NCBI GenBank assembly: GCA_018257865.1 | Contig: JAEUBA010000015.1 | Span: 124,001 to 188,000, forward strand | Length of the DNA: 64,000 nt | Source: Stereocaulon alpinum | Lineage: Eukaryota > Ascomycota > Lecanoromycetes > Lecanorales > Stereocaulaceae | Reading direction: 5' to 3' | Made by a program: the position numbers and the translations under genes | Shown here: one piece after another, positions 1 through 11,032 of the stretch | Layout: each line of letters opens with the position of its first letter | How positions within the stretch are numbered: the stretch's first letter is position 1 | The notes under the pieces: model-generated | The model's input: the letters and a program-made list of their open reading frames with translations, nothing else | Told to the model about the DNA's origin: nothing | Databases searched by the model: none

Positions 1-544
1 ATGCACATGCTGAAAGTGGCCGATGCGGCCCAGAAGTCGAAGCAGGCGATGTATATAGGGCTTGTACATATTTGTGAACCAATTATACACAGCCGATATT
101 CTCACGATACGACTGAATACTTATGGCTGAACATATGCAATGTATCTCAAGCAAATACAACTTGTACGAGCGGCCCAATCCCTACCATGATCCCCAGTCC
201 ATCCCCAGAGCCTAATCCTAGCACCCAGACATCTTCTTTCATCCAGTCGGAGCGTCATTTCTCGCCACTTCTACGAACCTAATACTGACGCCAAACAGCT
301 CCATAATCCAATACAATTTCATCTCCGGCCGTGGATCTTCAGACGTCCATTCAATATCGAAATCCTTCAGCCGACAGCGAATATAGTCTACAATGTAAGA
401 ATTACACATCCGCTTGTAAAGTAGAGAATCCTCAGCAAAAGTAAAACCCCCTCTTAATAGCTATCTACCCACTCTATCACATCTCCGCAGCCATCCGCGT
501 CACATTCATGATTCAATACATCTTCTCTAACTCAACAAGCTCAT
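1..544. other. No gene recognised at the left edge
   Basis: An open frame of 93 codons starts at base 1 on the plus strand, but its translation has no recognisable motif. It lies just beyond the 3' end of the decayed O-methyltransferase gene. I see no supported gene, RNA or repeat here. Confidence 0.4.
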
Positions 545-1995
545 CCCCCCAAATGACGTCTATAACAGCTAACTTCGAGCCCGTGGAACATCTATTCCCT
601 ACAAGCTTGAAACGCGTATCAGACACTTTCAATAGCTGAATCCAGACATCGGCATTGCGCTCCCTCGGGTTAAAGTTGGTTTCATGGCTAGAGCGTAGCT
701 ACTTTATGGGGTATTAGCTTCTGTGAGCACGTTTAAGGGTGAGCTGATTTGGAGGTATCGTACCGAGAACGCCGTTCCTGTAGCACGAGTAGATATTAGG
801 TTCTGGCAAACAGAGTTCATTGATTAATGATGATTATTGCACCTTTCTTCGACGCTGGTGTGAGATTTGTCGAGATTCGAATTGCGTGTTTGTCGGACTG
901 GCCAGTTGTGGGGTATTGATGCCAGGACATACACATCAGCATTCTTTACAGGCTGTCCGGCGAAGGCTCTGAATTCTAGCCGGCTCTCAAGGTTAGGTGG
1001 GTGGAGTGGTTGCACTATTGAGTGTTTTGGGGAGATCTTTGACGATGCGTTTTGAGGCTGGAGATTTGGGTATGAGTTTTATGGAGACAGAGCCGTGCGA
1101 AGCACCCATGTCGACTATGGAGGTTGGATCTTCCGTTTCAACAGTCGAGGTTGTTCAATAAGTGGCTGAGGCTTGATGCTAGTGCGGGTTGTAGAGATTT
1201 CATGGCATCTGCGAAACGCTGCGCTCTCTGGGAACCATGTGCAAACATATCGAACAAGGATTCTCCAGTGTGACTATTCAGACTGATGCCAGTTTGATGC
1301 GGTACCTGGGAGTCAGGCCATTTCAAATTTGCATCTATTGTTGGGACCCGGAGGGCCACACCTCGTCACAGACAATGCCAACCCATTGATGCACCAGTGG
1401 ATCCTCAGCCAGCAACTTCGAAATCGCAGTATGGGCGATTATCCCCTTGCGAGGCTCGCGGAAGACGTAGTTGGCAGTCGCCATTCGAAGAAGCTGGCGA
1501 ACAACGGACCTGACCAAGAAGCGCCTACGTGCAACCTCTGTAATAGAGACTTCCTCGTCGATGCTGAAGCAGAAAGCTATCTTATATCGATGTATGGCTT
1601 GGAGACTGATGTGGATGTTGATCGGCGAGTGATCAGCGAATTTCCCCGGAAGATGTGGACATCCACCTGCTCTAGGACTGGTCAAGCGTGTCAAATGAGC
1701 CAATGGTCTGCGAGAAGAGCCTGAAGCTCTGTGGTAGCCTCAAACACCTCCTCTCGAGATTCCTCGAGAAAGATTTGGGAGCGGCAATCCAGGATGTGCA
1801 TCGACAGATAATGTTGGACTTGGCAGACTGTGGGCTTCAAAATGTTCATCTAGTTGAAGAGTGCGCGATGCTATCATAGATGCAAGCTCTGAGCTCCTAC
1901 ACTGGTGCGCCGTATTAGACCAAGCTGTTGGATACTGCCTCGTGCTCTTGTGCCATTGAACAAGGAGATTGAGGCATTCGAAAGAAATCAGTCCC
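545..1995 (-). pseudogene. Decayed O-methyltransferase (fungal class II, sterigmatocystin OMT-like)
   Basis: Fragments read in order on the minus strand match a plant/fungal-type SAM-dependent O-methyltransferase but lie in different frames. An N-terminal piece (about 1870-1750, ELASMIASRTLQLDEHF, then DAHPGLPLPNLS) leads to EEVFEATTELQALLA in another frame. The winged-helix dimerisation domain follows (about 1530-1340: VSITEVARR, ANYVFREPRKGIIAHTA, LLAEDPLVHQWVG), then SLFDMFAHGSQRAQRF (about 1270). SAM motif I is IVDMGASHGSVSI (about 1090) and is followed by VKDLPKT. Next come QPVKNADVYVLASIPHNW (about 950-890), LPEPNIYSCYRNGVL and a C-terminal FNPRERNADVWIQLLKVSD (about 680-620). At least four frame changes and several in-frame stops rule out one protein, and introns cannot explain them all. 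Family assignment comes from order and content of motifs; what it made is unknown. Confidence 0.8.
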
Positions 1996-2639
1996 ACGTC
2001 ATGTAATCTGTACTGTTTAATGAGAAGGACATGGGTATAGCTTTGACCCTGCAGATTGTCACAGCGTCAGTCTTCTGCTATCTCGGGCCGAAAGGACTTG
2101 CACAATACATAGCATCCACTCTCGTTATCAGCCTTTAGCTATTAGCTCGTGCCTACCGTACAATTTGGGAGAGACGTTCAACCCGAACACGCAAAGCCAA
2201 ATCCAATCCGTTCCATGCAAGAAGGTGACATAGCAAATGCCCTGCAGGACTTTTCAAGGGTGTGAATATTCCGCGCAGAAGCTAAGGCAAGGTGACATTC
2301 ACATGTATTTCTTGAAAAGTCCACGTGGGATTTTGGTCACCTGCGCTATGGTGGCTCCACACTCACCATTGACCCCAGACATTCAGCGTTGGCCCAATGC
2401 TCGCACGTACAGAACAGCTAAGTCACGAGACCGGAGCTTGCAGTCGGGATCCATCTTCGGAAGTGTGCATCATTCACAGTAACACCTTGGAAAGCGGTCT
2501 TTACTCCTAAAGGTTGCCTCGCTTGAAGATCATGCACTCCTAGACCTTGGGACACAACATTCGTCTAGTTCTGAGCTGAGTCGTTTCTCTCAATACGGCA
2601 TTTGACTTCATTAAGGTATTTTCCATGCCTAATCGTTCA
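1996..2639. other. Spacer between two gene relics
   Basis: Nothing supported lies here. It separates the upstream end of the O-methyltransferase relic from the 3' end of the P450 relic. The plus-strand open frame at 2237-2482 has no recognisable content. Confidence 0.4.
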
Positions 2640-3960
2640 TGCTAGCATACGAAGCTTCTCCGAGGCTTTCCTGCCGACCAGGGCGGGTACGAGGGCCTCC
2701 ACCAAACGCCAGATACTGCCAGGGATCTAGCTTGATTGAGTTCCATCTATCCGGATCGAACTTTTCAGGACGAGGGCCTTATCTCTTTTCGTCCCGATGC
2801 ATAGTATGAAAGTCTGCTACGACTCTTGTACCGGCAGGTACAGAGACCGGCTTGTCTCTTTGTAAGCCGACCCTGTTAGCAATACTCTATCTTGAAGAGA
2901 ATTTCGAGCAAGGAGTTCGAAGACCAGATAGAGACGAAGAGCTACGATCATCTAAGTCGGTGGATTAACGCCAATTCATGAGTTAGATTGTTTACGTTCG
3001 TTGAGTACATGGCGTAGCAATTTTGACTTACTTGTGTCTTCGGGTTCATCACTACTCAAGATACCAGGAACTTGGCCTATCGTGCAACGTGTAGAGGTGT
3101 TGACGAACGGGACATGCATATTCAGCACATTTCGCATGCATGTTAAGGACGGCGGGCACACCAGCATTGAGATCGATCGCTCCAAGTCCATTGTTGGTTC
3201 GTCTCTCGGAAAACGAACAAGGAGCTGGCCAACCGAACCCTCAAATAGGTAGCAAGATCAGCGATGTCGCTTTTGTGGAAAGAAGGTTTTGATATCGGTC
3301 TCGAAAGCTCCACAGATTAGCCTCATTCCTGCCAATCAGAAAGGTTTAATGCCCCATTCGTCTTCCCTAAGTCCAGAAATGGTGTGAATAATCTAGTTGC
3401 TTGTCGTCTTTAGTGTCATGCCGAATACTGAAGTTCCAAGGTATGTTAACCCGCACCGACGGTGCAAGGCTGCGCCAGCGGGAAGTGTCTTGAACTGCTT
3501 CGCTCCACTCGCCTCCCAGATCTTGTAGTGTATTGCTAGGATTGGGCCACGTATATGGCGTTCAGGTGTAAATTGGCGACCTTCACGCTCTGCGAGATAT
3601 ATTCTGAGCAAACCATATTCGGGACTTATTAAGTACAACTAACCCAAAAGCTTCAAGTGATAATGTCATGGAGACGTACGCCATTCTACCTGGTGCTTCA
3701 TCCTTGAGGTCAGGGACAACACACTAGTGATGAGCTTATGGTAGAAACGAGGGACAAGAGGCACATGAACGTATTGAACGACGCAAGAGATTTCGCGGTC
3801 TGCTGGACCTTGATTGCGGCTACAGTGATATGCTGGGAGGTCCTTGGAAAGAACTACCGAGGTCCTTGAAAACGCATACTTGGGATGTTCCCACACATGT
3901 CCACGTCTGGCCGAGTAAATGAGTCTCTCAGCTAATCCACCAGGCTGGGTACAGAGCAAG
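2640..3960 (-). pseudogene. Decayed cytochrome P450
   Basis: The C-terminal half of a P450 is readable on the minus strand. SKSKLLRHVLNE (about 3030-2995) is followed by ALRLYLVFELLARNSLQD (about 2950-2890), then KPVSVPAGTRVVADFHTMHR (about 2855-2795). Next come RPEKFDPDRWNS and the haem loop LAFGGGPRTRPGRQESLGEA (about 2700-2650). In working enzymes the loop reads FGGGPRxCxGRQ; here the cysteine that ligates haem iron is replaced by arginine. A TAA stop sits between HTMHRDEKR and the PERF/W segment, and frames change between motifs. A minus-strand frame at 3959-3666 contains GHVWEH, which could be the N-terminal helix-C region, but the upstream limit is not clear. The gene cannot encode a working enzyme. 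It points the same way as the O-methyltransferase relic. Confidence 0.75.
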
Positions 3961-4354
3961 GATTAGCCTCGTGCAGGCTTCTCGCAGGCTCCGCGAGGAC
4001 CGCTGTATCCGTTCCTTGGGTGGGTTGCCACATTTTCGCACTGCATGTCAAGCTGCATGTCCTCTCATCCGGAATGAATCCTATACAATGTGGGTAATTG
4101 GGATTGAAAAAAGCAATTCAACTCAAGCTCGGTTGGATGTGAGCATACAAACATATGCCTCGCTGCACCAAATCACAGGACATAATGCTGGTGATGCACG
4201 ATTGAATTTGGACGGCTAGAGATTAAGGTAAGTGCTTCATCCCTTGCTTACCATGTTTCATTCGCCAATTTCGATCATCAAAGTGATAACGCGTATGCCA
4301 AGCATGCCAAGGCTTGTTGGCATCTTATGCATCAGGTCAGGACACCAAAGAATC
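3961..4354. other. Unassigned stretch
   Basis: Short open frames on both strands have no recognisable content. The N-terminal part of the P450 relic may extend into it but could not be read with confidence. Confidence 0.3.
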
Positions 4355-4500
4355 CATCTCTTTCTGGGGAGGAGGGCCCCTAAGCGAGCCCATAGAACGT
4401 TCGTTAGCCCCCACCTTAACCAACAACGGGTCTCCGGGCGGCTCCGGCATCCGTGTTCTGGGGTACCGTGAACTTTCTTATGTCCGTGACGAGCATGCTG
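4355..4500 (+). repeat. Dispersed diverged repeat, copy 1
   Basis: This stretch aligns by eye with 58155-58320 in the same orientation. Shared blocks in order are a CCCCTAAGCGA core near 4377-4387, a GC-rich middle that has diverged, then GGTACC, GAACTTTCT/GAACTTTTCT, TGTC and GACGAG near 4461-4492. The order is conserved although the middle differs by substitutions and small gaps. No open frame is shared. It is probably a fragment of an old transposable element; the family is unknown. Confidence 0.6.
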
Positions 4501-4600
4501 CATGTACAGTAAACAGACCTTCTTATCGCTATAGTACCTACGTACCTAGTCCAAGACCATATGAATCCTCTGTCTGAATCGAAACCAACAATCCAGCAAC

Positions 4601-4608
4601 AACCCTAA
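4601..4608 (+). promoter_or_regulatory. Telobox-like AACCCTAA
   Basis: The sequence AACCCTAA followed by TCTAACCC lies about 150 bp upstream of the start codon of the small gene at 4756. In fungi, telomere-repeat-like boxes occur in promoters of ribosomal and ribosome-biogenesis genes. That function is inferred here, and an 8-mer can occur by chance. Confidence 0.3.
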
Positions 4609-4755
4609 TCTAACCCTCAACCTCTACCCCAGAACCACCACCCCCCACCACAACCATCAAACACGCCCTCAACCTCCCAACCCTCCACCGTCCGCCCTCT
4701 CACCACCACCACATCCACCACCCTCTCTCTTCACCTCCCGTGGGCTTCCACCGCA

Positions 4756-5307
4756 ATGCCTCCCCCCAACACCCCCCAACTCGCCCCCACCCCCTCCACA
4801 ACCTCGAAAGGCAAAGCCCGCGCCCCACCCCCCATCTTCTCAGATCCTCCCTCGCCCACCACAGACCCGCCCAAATCCTCACCCCAAGCAACAGAAATGC
4901 ACGAAGAAATAGCACGCCGCGAGCGAGCGGCGCGGATACTGGGCAGTTGGGAACTGTTGGCTTGGTATAGTGCGACTTTTGGGGAGGTGGGTCAATGGTT
5001 TCACATAAAACCCGGGAGTCCATGTCTCTATTGAACAGACTTTCATGGGCTCTGCAGGTCTGGTTTTTATTAGAGGGGAGGACTCCGGCTGATTGTGAGG
5101 GCATTGAAGCAGAGTATACCGCAAACGAGACTTCGGTTTCAGAAAGAGATGATTGGGTTGGAGCCGTCGAGTGAGGGGGAGCAGATGGAGAGTGAGGCGG
5201 ATGAAGTGGTGGAAGGGGGGATGGCGAAGGGCAAGGACAAAGCAGGTGGTAGTCCAAGTGGGAAGGGGAAGGTGAAGAGGAAGGGGACGGGGGGCTCAAG
5301 ACGTTGA
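4756..5307 (+). CDS. Small hypothetical protein, two exons
   Basis: Proposed CDS is join(4756..4986,5113..5307), 141 residues. I do not recognise the family. Exon 1 encodes a Pro/Ser/Thr-rich N-terminus (about residues 1-45), then an ordered-looking helical segment with RERAARILGSWELLAWYSA. Splicing at GAG|GTGGGT and AAGCAG|AGT keeps the frame and joins AWYSATFGE to SIPQTRLRFQKEMIGLEP, giving one continuous amphipathic region. The tail (from about residue 100) is acidic, then Lys/Gly-rich (KGKDKAGG, KGKVKRKG), which suggests a nucleic-acid-associated or nuclear protein. The GTGGGT donor is weak and the intron (126 nt) is longer than most here, so the junction is the least certain part. A telobox-like motif lies upstream at 4601. 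Confidence 0.55.
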
Positions 5308-6498
5308 CAGGAGGGAAGCAGGGACGGTGTTGCGGGTGGGAAGAGGATGGACATGATAAGATCTGGTAGGGATACGGAATTGCTGTGTAGGAGAGGGAAA
5401 GCTGATAAAACCAGGGAGAGGATCAGACATGGCATGAAAAGTATCCTTATGACCAGCATATGTACGACGCCATAAGTTACGAAACCTCGACATGACGCCA
5501 CCCCAACGACTGCCAGCTACAAGACCAACCTGTCCGCAGTGCTGGCTACGAACCCCTGGCGCCCTCTGGCGCTGGAGAGCCAATAGGTCTAGGGGAACGT
5601 ACGGTTGGACCAACCGCACAAATACATGTGATAGGAGGTGTACAGGCCGAACCAACACATACTGGGCGTCGCAGACATAGCCTACCACTCGAAGAACACA
5701 TATGAAGGCAATACTACCCTACCGAAATACCGGCGGTTCGATTGAATGCTACAATGGCGAACTTCGTACCTATCCACTCGACCCACACGCATCAACAGCT
5801 CCTGAACACAAGCCTCCCCTCTCTTAACCACTCAAAGCAAGCGGCCCAGTATTCCAAGATCCTAGCAGCCTACCCCAGTGTCTTCCTACAGAGGATGGAG
5901 TAGCAAGAGATCAAGCGCACATATCCACTCGGTTTGGACCCTATACCTACAGCTGCGCTGTTCAGAGGCTACATTCACACATACCACCAACCCAGAACCG
6001 CCATATAGAACAGAAAAGCACGGGCATCTATCACCCCAGGGGGCCAAAGAACGTCTCAATACAATAGTTTCGAGTATGCAGAATTACCATGTTCCTCCTC
6101 CATGGGCCAGCGGTGAAGAAGGGTATTCAGTATTAATATGCTGGGAGGTTCTATTGGGACATAATTTGTACTTAACAGGACATACATACCCCCCAACGAC
6201 TCACAATGTACTAGTATAACGGTGGTATCATAATATGTACACTACCTCAACCGAACGTGTGTTACAACGTACTAATTTCCAACGCTCCTCTTCCCTTTCG
6301 CTCCAGGATCTCCACCCATCACAACTGCCGTCTTCCCTCTTCAGGCGCGGCACCACCAGCCCCTTCTTCTTCATTGATCATACTCGCTATATCGCCAACC
6401 TGTTTCCTGGTACTCACTTCGCGATTTCGTAAGCGCGAGCGCATAGCCGCTAGCTTCATCGTCAATCCTTGAGTGTTAGCTCTCATGACTGCTAGTTG
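5308..6498. other. Intergenic, no gene seen
   Basis: This is the convergent 3' space between the small gene ending at 5307 and the kinase gene ending at 6499. Several short open frames on both strands lack recognisable motifs. No repeat or RNA gene was seen. Confidence 0.4.
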
Positions 6499-7989
6499 TT
6501 ATTGGAGGGGTTCGAGGCTGGAGGATAGTCTGTTTAGGTGGAGGTAGACGTCTGTGCCGTAGCTGTGACGGTGGACTTGGTTAGCTCTATGCAAGGAATG
6601 GATAGGGAAAGAGGACTTACCCTTCCATACTGATCAGCTTCAGGTCGCCTCCGAAATACCGTGCGTATAAGCGACTGATGGGTAAACCGTAACCAAAGCC
6701 AGCCATGGGGGCTTTGAAATCACTTTTGTTGAAATCGGGATCCAGATCCGGCGTCGAATCCACAGTCGTGTACATGTACGTCCAGACTAGTGGTATCGTA
6801 GATCTCGGTATACCTCCTCCCTCGTCCGAGATCTTGATTGTTATATCTTCCTTCCCTTCAGCGATAATGATCTTCGTCACAGGAAACTCCTCCTTCTCCG
6901 GTCCATGCGTTTCTACCACCGCTCGCAGGGAGTTCTTCAGGGTCTCGAATAGCATGTGCGATAGATGCCCCGGCACGTACATAAAGTGTAGATCTGATTT
7001 GCAAACCAATTGGACTTTTGGTGCGTCAAACATACCGTAGTGATCTTCGCAGACGAATCTCGCGTTCTCAATAGCCTCTTGTGCCAATTCCTTAACGTTT
7101 GTCTTGGTGCAGATTATACCGACATAATCAGGCTCCGTTGCCGACTTTTGATCTGTGAGGGCGACGTGTTGGCCAATAAGCATTCGAATGCCTATCCGAG
7201 ACATGTAGAATCGGTCGAGGAAGGCTTGTATATTGTTGTCGATTTGCATCCGTTGCCGTTTACGCTTGTATTCGTTGATACCCTGCGCAACGGTTGTCAC
7301 CACGCCATCGTGCCGCCTCTTGATACCTTCGAGAGTCCTAGCGAATCGCTTGTTGTAGTCATTGAGTTCTGGTGGCCACTCGCCCTCATCATCTGTACCA
7401 GCATAGTACCTTCTCGAGGCGCGTTTGCTAGCAACACCATTGCTATTGCCATTGCCATTGGTTTGCTGTGATCGGTATTGGCCTTCCTTCACGCTGGGGT
7501 TATGTGTAGTCTGGCTCAGAATCTTCGACTCTCGCGAGTTTTGTTTCATTGGCCGCAGGAGCCGCTCTTTCGTCTCTGAGTCTAGGTTTGGTCTCGATAG
7601 GCTCGTTATGTCCTATCCCTGCGATCAGCCAATGCCCTTGACGGAACCAATGCAGTATGGTCCATACTTCGAATGATTGTGAATACCAGTCTCTGACCTT
7701 CTTGATTGATGGCATCTCGTTCAGCCCATCCGGCAACTCCCCAAGCTCCTGTACTCTATGGGCTAGTCGGATGGGAAGCTCTTCGGAGAGGAACTGGGAG
7801 GCGCGGAACAGGGTACCTTGGCAGCGACATGTCAGTGTCTTGCTAGAGCCCTGCTTTGAGGGCTGTCTGCTCACCGGTAGATGGTTTTTCCCCGAATTGT
7901 ACCATCTGACGCAAACTCACTCCAGTCGCGGGGAAGCTGGAGTAGTGCTTGATGGTCTCCAGTAGCCTCTCTGAACCCTTCCATGACAT
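6499..7989 (-). CDS. Mitochondrial pyruvate dehydrogenase kinase family protein (PDK/BCKDK)
   Basis: CDS is complement(join(6499..6562,6621..7612,7668..7816,7875..7989)), 1320 nt, 439 residues. The family phosphorylates the E1 subunit of mitochondrial 2-oxoacid dehydrogenases with a GHKL-type ATPase fold and so shuts the complex down. An N-terminal four-helix domain (about residues 1-230) contains RLAHRVQELGELPDGL and FLDRFYMSRIGIRMLIGQH. The C-terminal GHKL domain has the N-box (MLFETLKNSLRAV, about 311-316), the G1 box DEGGGIP (351-357) and the G2 box GFGYGLPISRLYARYFGGDL (from 393). The intron between exons 2 and 3 is 55 nt and leaves SQSFE joined to DITSLSRPNL; the nearer AG would give a stop. 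The last exon adds the 21-residue end YGTDVYLHLN to LEPLQ. A long Asn/Gly insert near residue 140 looks lineage-specific. Pyruvate versus branched-chain specificity cannot be decided from sequence alone. Confidence 0.92.
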
Positions 7990-8972
7990 ATTGACTCTTC
8001 AGGCCTTGCGGCCTATTCCCCGGGACAGACCCCAGTGTGTTTGAGGCTTTCCCCTTTGATTCAATGTTACAATTGTTCCTGCAATGGTCCAATACACGTT
8101 ATGCCCCACACAACCCTTGCCAATCGCTGGTTTGACTTCCAAGGTAGTTTGATAGATGGAGAACTGAAGTTCCAAGAAGTAATGTCCGATCAATTAGTAG
8201 GAATCGTCAGAGTGTATACATACGGTATAAAGGAGTAAATAGTGTCTGTTGCGCCTTGTTTATGCCTTGAGTCATTCACACATGGAAGTGGGAGGGCTTC
8301 CCTTCCCGAGGCCCGGCGCTTTCCCCACAATTTGGTGGCTTGGGCTGAATTTACCTAGATAGCTTGGCTGGACCCCCTTGCTCCATCCTCTTCCCCGACA
8401 TCTAACCTCCCAATCGTAAGGGGTATCGGCCTAAGTGCTCGAGGAACTACGTCTGCTGTTCCAATTGTGGCCGCAGAGCATAGAATGTAATGCGAGTCCA
8501 CGACACAATCAACATTTCTGTCTCTTGTGAAGAAAGTCTTTGGCCCATCTTTACCGAGGTCTATCTGAATATCTTCTATACCTTATCAGCGCTCTCCCTG
8601 TAGTTGCGCTTCTTGGACCCACGTGGTGAAAGGATTTCGAGAGCAGCGTGGGGGACTTTTTGATGCCCTCGATAGATCTGACGTGTCCAGTAGCTTGAAT
8701 GATATGGCAGATTGCTGGGACTGGCATATTTTGATCGCCGAGATCGTGATCGTGAAGGGTACACTGTGCAAGCCGAGGCTGATGAATAGAATTGTAGTAC
8801 TGACGATTCAGAATATGGGTAAACGCCTCGAAGCCAACTGTTGATGGACGGCATATTGCATGGGTCTATCATTTATTGTGTAGCCTGAAGAGATATGCAG
8901 GTCACGCTTTCCGTCTCACCTTAAGATCACCCCATATCAAAGACTGAACCATCCAATCACATTCACCACAAT
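7990..8972. promoter_or_regulatory. Divergent intergenic region
   Basis: This 983-bp stretch separates the divergently transcribed kinase gene (start 7989, minus) and the type II membrane protein (start 8973, plus), so it should hold both promoters. No specific operator, repeat or small gene was recognised. Confidence 0.35.
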
Positions 8973-10344
8973 ATGGAGCAGTCATACAGTTTCGCGTATC
9001 CGTTTCCTCGCGTTGCAGCTGCTTCCAAGAGTGCCCCTTCGACGCCTCAGAACACGCCAATTCCTGACATTGCACTTATGCCGCGAAGCAGTAACCCCAG
9101 TGCTGCCTCCAAACGTACTGCATTTGCAGTCATTGTGGTCGTTGCCGTCTTCTTGTGGATGTTAAACCCCTCCTTTAGTGCTACAAGACAGCTAGACCGA
9201 GTGCCATTCTCACGAGATACATTTGACGAGTAAGCCACCGGTCTTTGCCTACTCAAAATTTGCTGATCAACGAAGCTACTTTTCCCATTTCGAAGGCCAT
9301 CAAGACTGTGGCATTACATCCAAAGATCTGTATATCCCACCAGTCCCACTTGAAGATAGCCCGATACACAAGCTTTTCTGCAGCAACCGAGCTACACTCC
9401 TGGAAGCCATGAGTGGGGGTGGACGTCATGGCTTCGAGCGGCCCTACTTCCCAGCAGGATGCCATTACCGCTGGTATTCGGCTGCAGAAATCTGCATGAT
9501 TCTCGAACGCTTTGATGCCGTGGTTTTCATCGGTGATGACATGCTCAAGTACATCTACGCTGCCTTCAACATGCTCCTTAGAGAGAACATGGCCCGAGGA
9601 GGACTCAAGCAATGGGAAATGACCGAAAGCGATCGTGTCACCTGTCGCTGCGAGAATCAATTGACCAGGCCTGACTGTTCCAGCCATATCATTATGGAGA
9701 GTCAAGCTGTCACGGACAACGATGAAGCTAGTGGCCACAAAAGCCCCTACTACTGCGATCGTAAGTGGGGCGAAGTTCTTTGGGTTATAAGATACCCGAG
9801 CTTACGACCATAGGCACACCTCACATGTACTTCCCCATCGCAGGTTCCCCAGCCCCTGAAGATCTCCATGCCAGATTCACATCCCTACTAGCCCAAAACC
9901 CTGACGCCTACAAGCCAATCCCGGTCATCCAATCCCTATCACTAGCAACATCACTCTCATGGCCAGCAGCAACGGCATCTATGGACGAGTGGGTCTCCTT
10001 AGCCGATGCCTCCGGACGCAACATTCCTTTCCTCTGGCTCGGTCCAAACGCTGCCGGCCATCTCAAACCTCCGGGTCAGATCTTGAGCCAAGGCAACAAT
10101 GCAATCTGGCATTACACGATTGAGACGCAAAGGGAAGCAAAGTCTCGTGAGCTCGATGCCCTTGGCATGTACAATTTGACGTTGCAAGCGAATAGCTGGG
10201 ATGGTAGTTTCTATGGGCAAAAGGTGGCCCTTGTGCAGGCTATGATGGTAAATCATTTCAGTCGTGATGGAAGACTGCCCTAGATGTCTCATTGCTAACA
10301 TTCACTAGATCATCAACTGGCTGTCTAGGGTCGAGTCAACGTAA
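8973..10344 (+). CDS. Type II membrane protein, tentative PC-esterase/SGNH-like
   Basis: CDS is join(8973..9229,9276..9760,9814..10247,10309..10344), 1212 nt, 403 residues. A cytosolic Ser/Pro-rich N-terminus of about 48 residues precedes one transmembrane anchor (AFAVIVVVAVFLWML), giving a lumenal catalytic-size domain as in Golgi enzymes. The lumenal part has FDAVVFIGDDMLKYIYAAFN, where a GDS nucleophile would sit in PC-esterase relatives, then CRCENQLTRPDCSSH and YYCDRTPHMYFPI across the exon 2/3 junction. The last exon is tiny, giving IINWLSRVEST then TAA. I recognise it as a conserved fungal family without a firm function. If it is a PC-esterase relative (polysaccharide O-acetyl transfer), the Asp in place of Ser is unusual. 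Splice sites have good fungal donors (GTAAGC, GTAAGT, GTAAAT). Confidence 0.75.
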
Positions 10345-10801
10345 GACTCTTGAGGCTGCTGAGCGTAGTTGAAATCGTAAACTCAAGTCAAAGACTACAT
10401 ACAGAAGCTTTGCATTCCTCAGAGAGGGTCAGTCGCAACGTAAATCACAGGTCGTACTATATGCTAACTGACTGCACAGAACCCCATCAATAGAATCGCA
10501 ATTCCTTGCTACATTCCCAAAAACTCTCTCCATTGTAGCAAATCAGTCCCCGACACCTTGATACTCCAAAATCGTCGTAACCACGCGTTCCTGACTCCCC
10601 CATGCTACGTCTCCATAGCTCACCACACTATCTAAGAACACCACTACTAAGCACTGATTATGCGAATCCTTCCTTCATGCAACGCACGCCTGCTCTGAAA
10701 CCCAACTAACAGAACTAAACCCACGACCAATCCCAATACTCATTCCTACATTCATCCCAAACGCGATCTACGATAATCACATCCCACAAAACATTTCCCA
10801 C

Positions 10802-10828
10802 CCCCATCCCCATCCCCATCCCCATCCC
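10802..10828 (+). repeat. CCCCAT microsatellite
   Basis: Four perfect CCCCAT units followed by CCC. No gene overlaps it. Confidence 0.8.
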
Positions 10829-11032
10829 GACAGCCCCCCACACACTGCCCCAAAAACGAAATTTCGCAACATAAACCCTCTCATCTCATCCCGTCCCCAG
10901 AACCCAGTGTTATACCCAACAAAAACACTATCCCAACCCAAACCCAACACCGTAGCGCAACGCACTTCAAAACGCTAACCAACTGGAAATGACACCAACG
11001 TATCGCAACACTAAAGTATACCAGTGAAAGAC

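Noticed and set aside
1..282. 93-codon plus-strand open frame beginning at base 1
   Set aside because: No recognisable content; it is just downstream of a decayed gene and composition gives no coding signal.
4700..5299. 199-codon minus-strand frame rich in Ser/Pro
   Set aside because: It is antisense to the Pro-rich and Lys-rich ends of the small spliced gene at 4756, which gives a cleaner, more ordered protein.
5715..5735. Possible tRNA B-box (GGTTCGATT)
   Set aside because: No matching A-box or cloverleaf could be found upstream, and the terminal stem does not pair.
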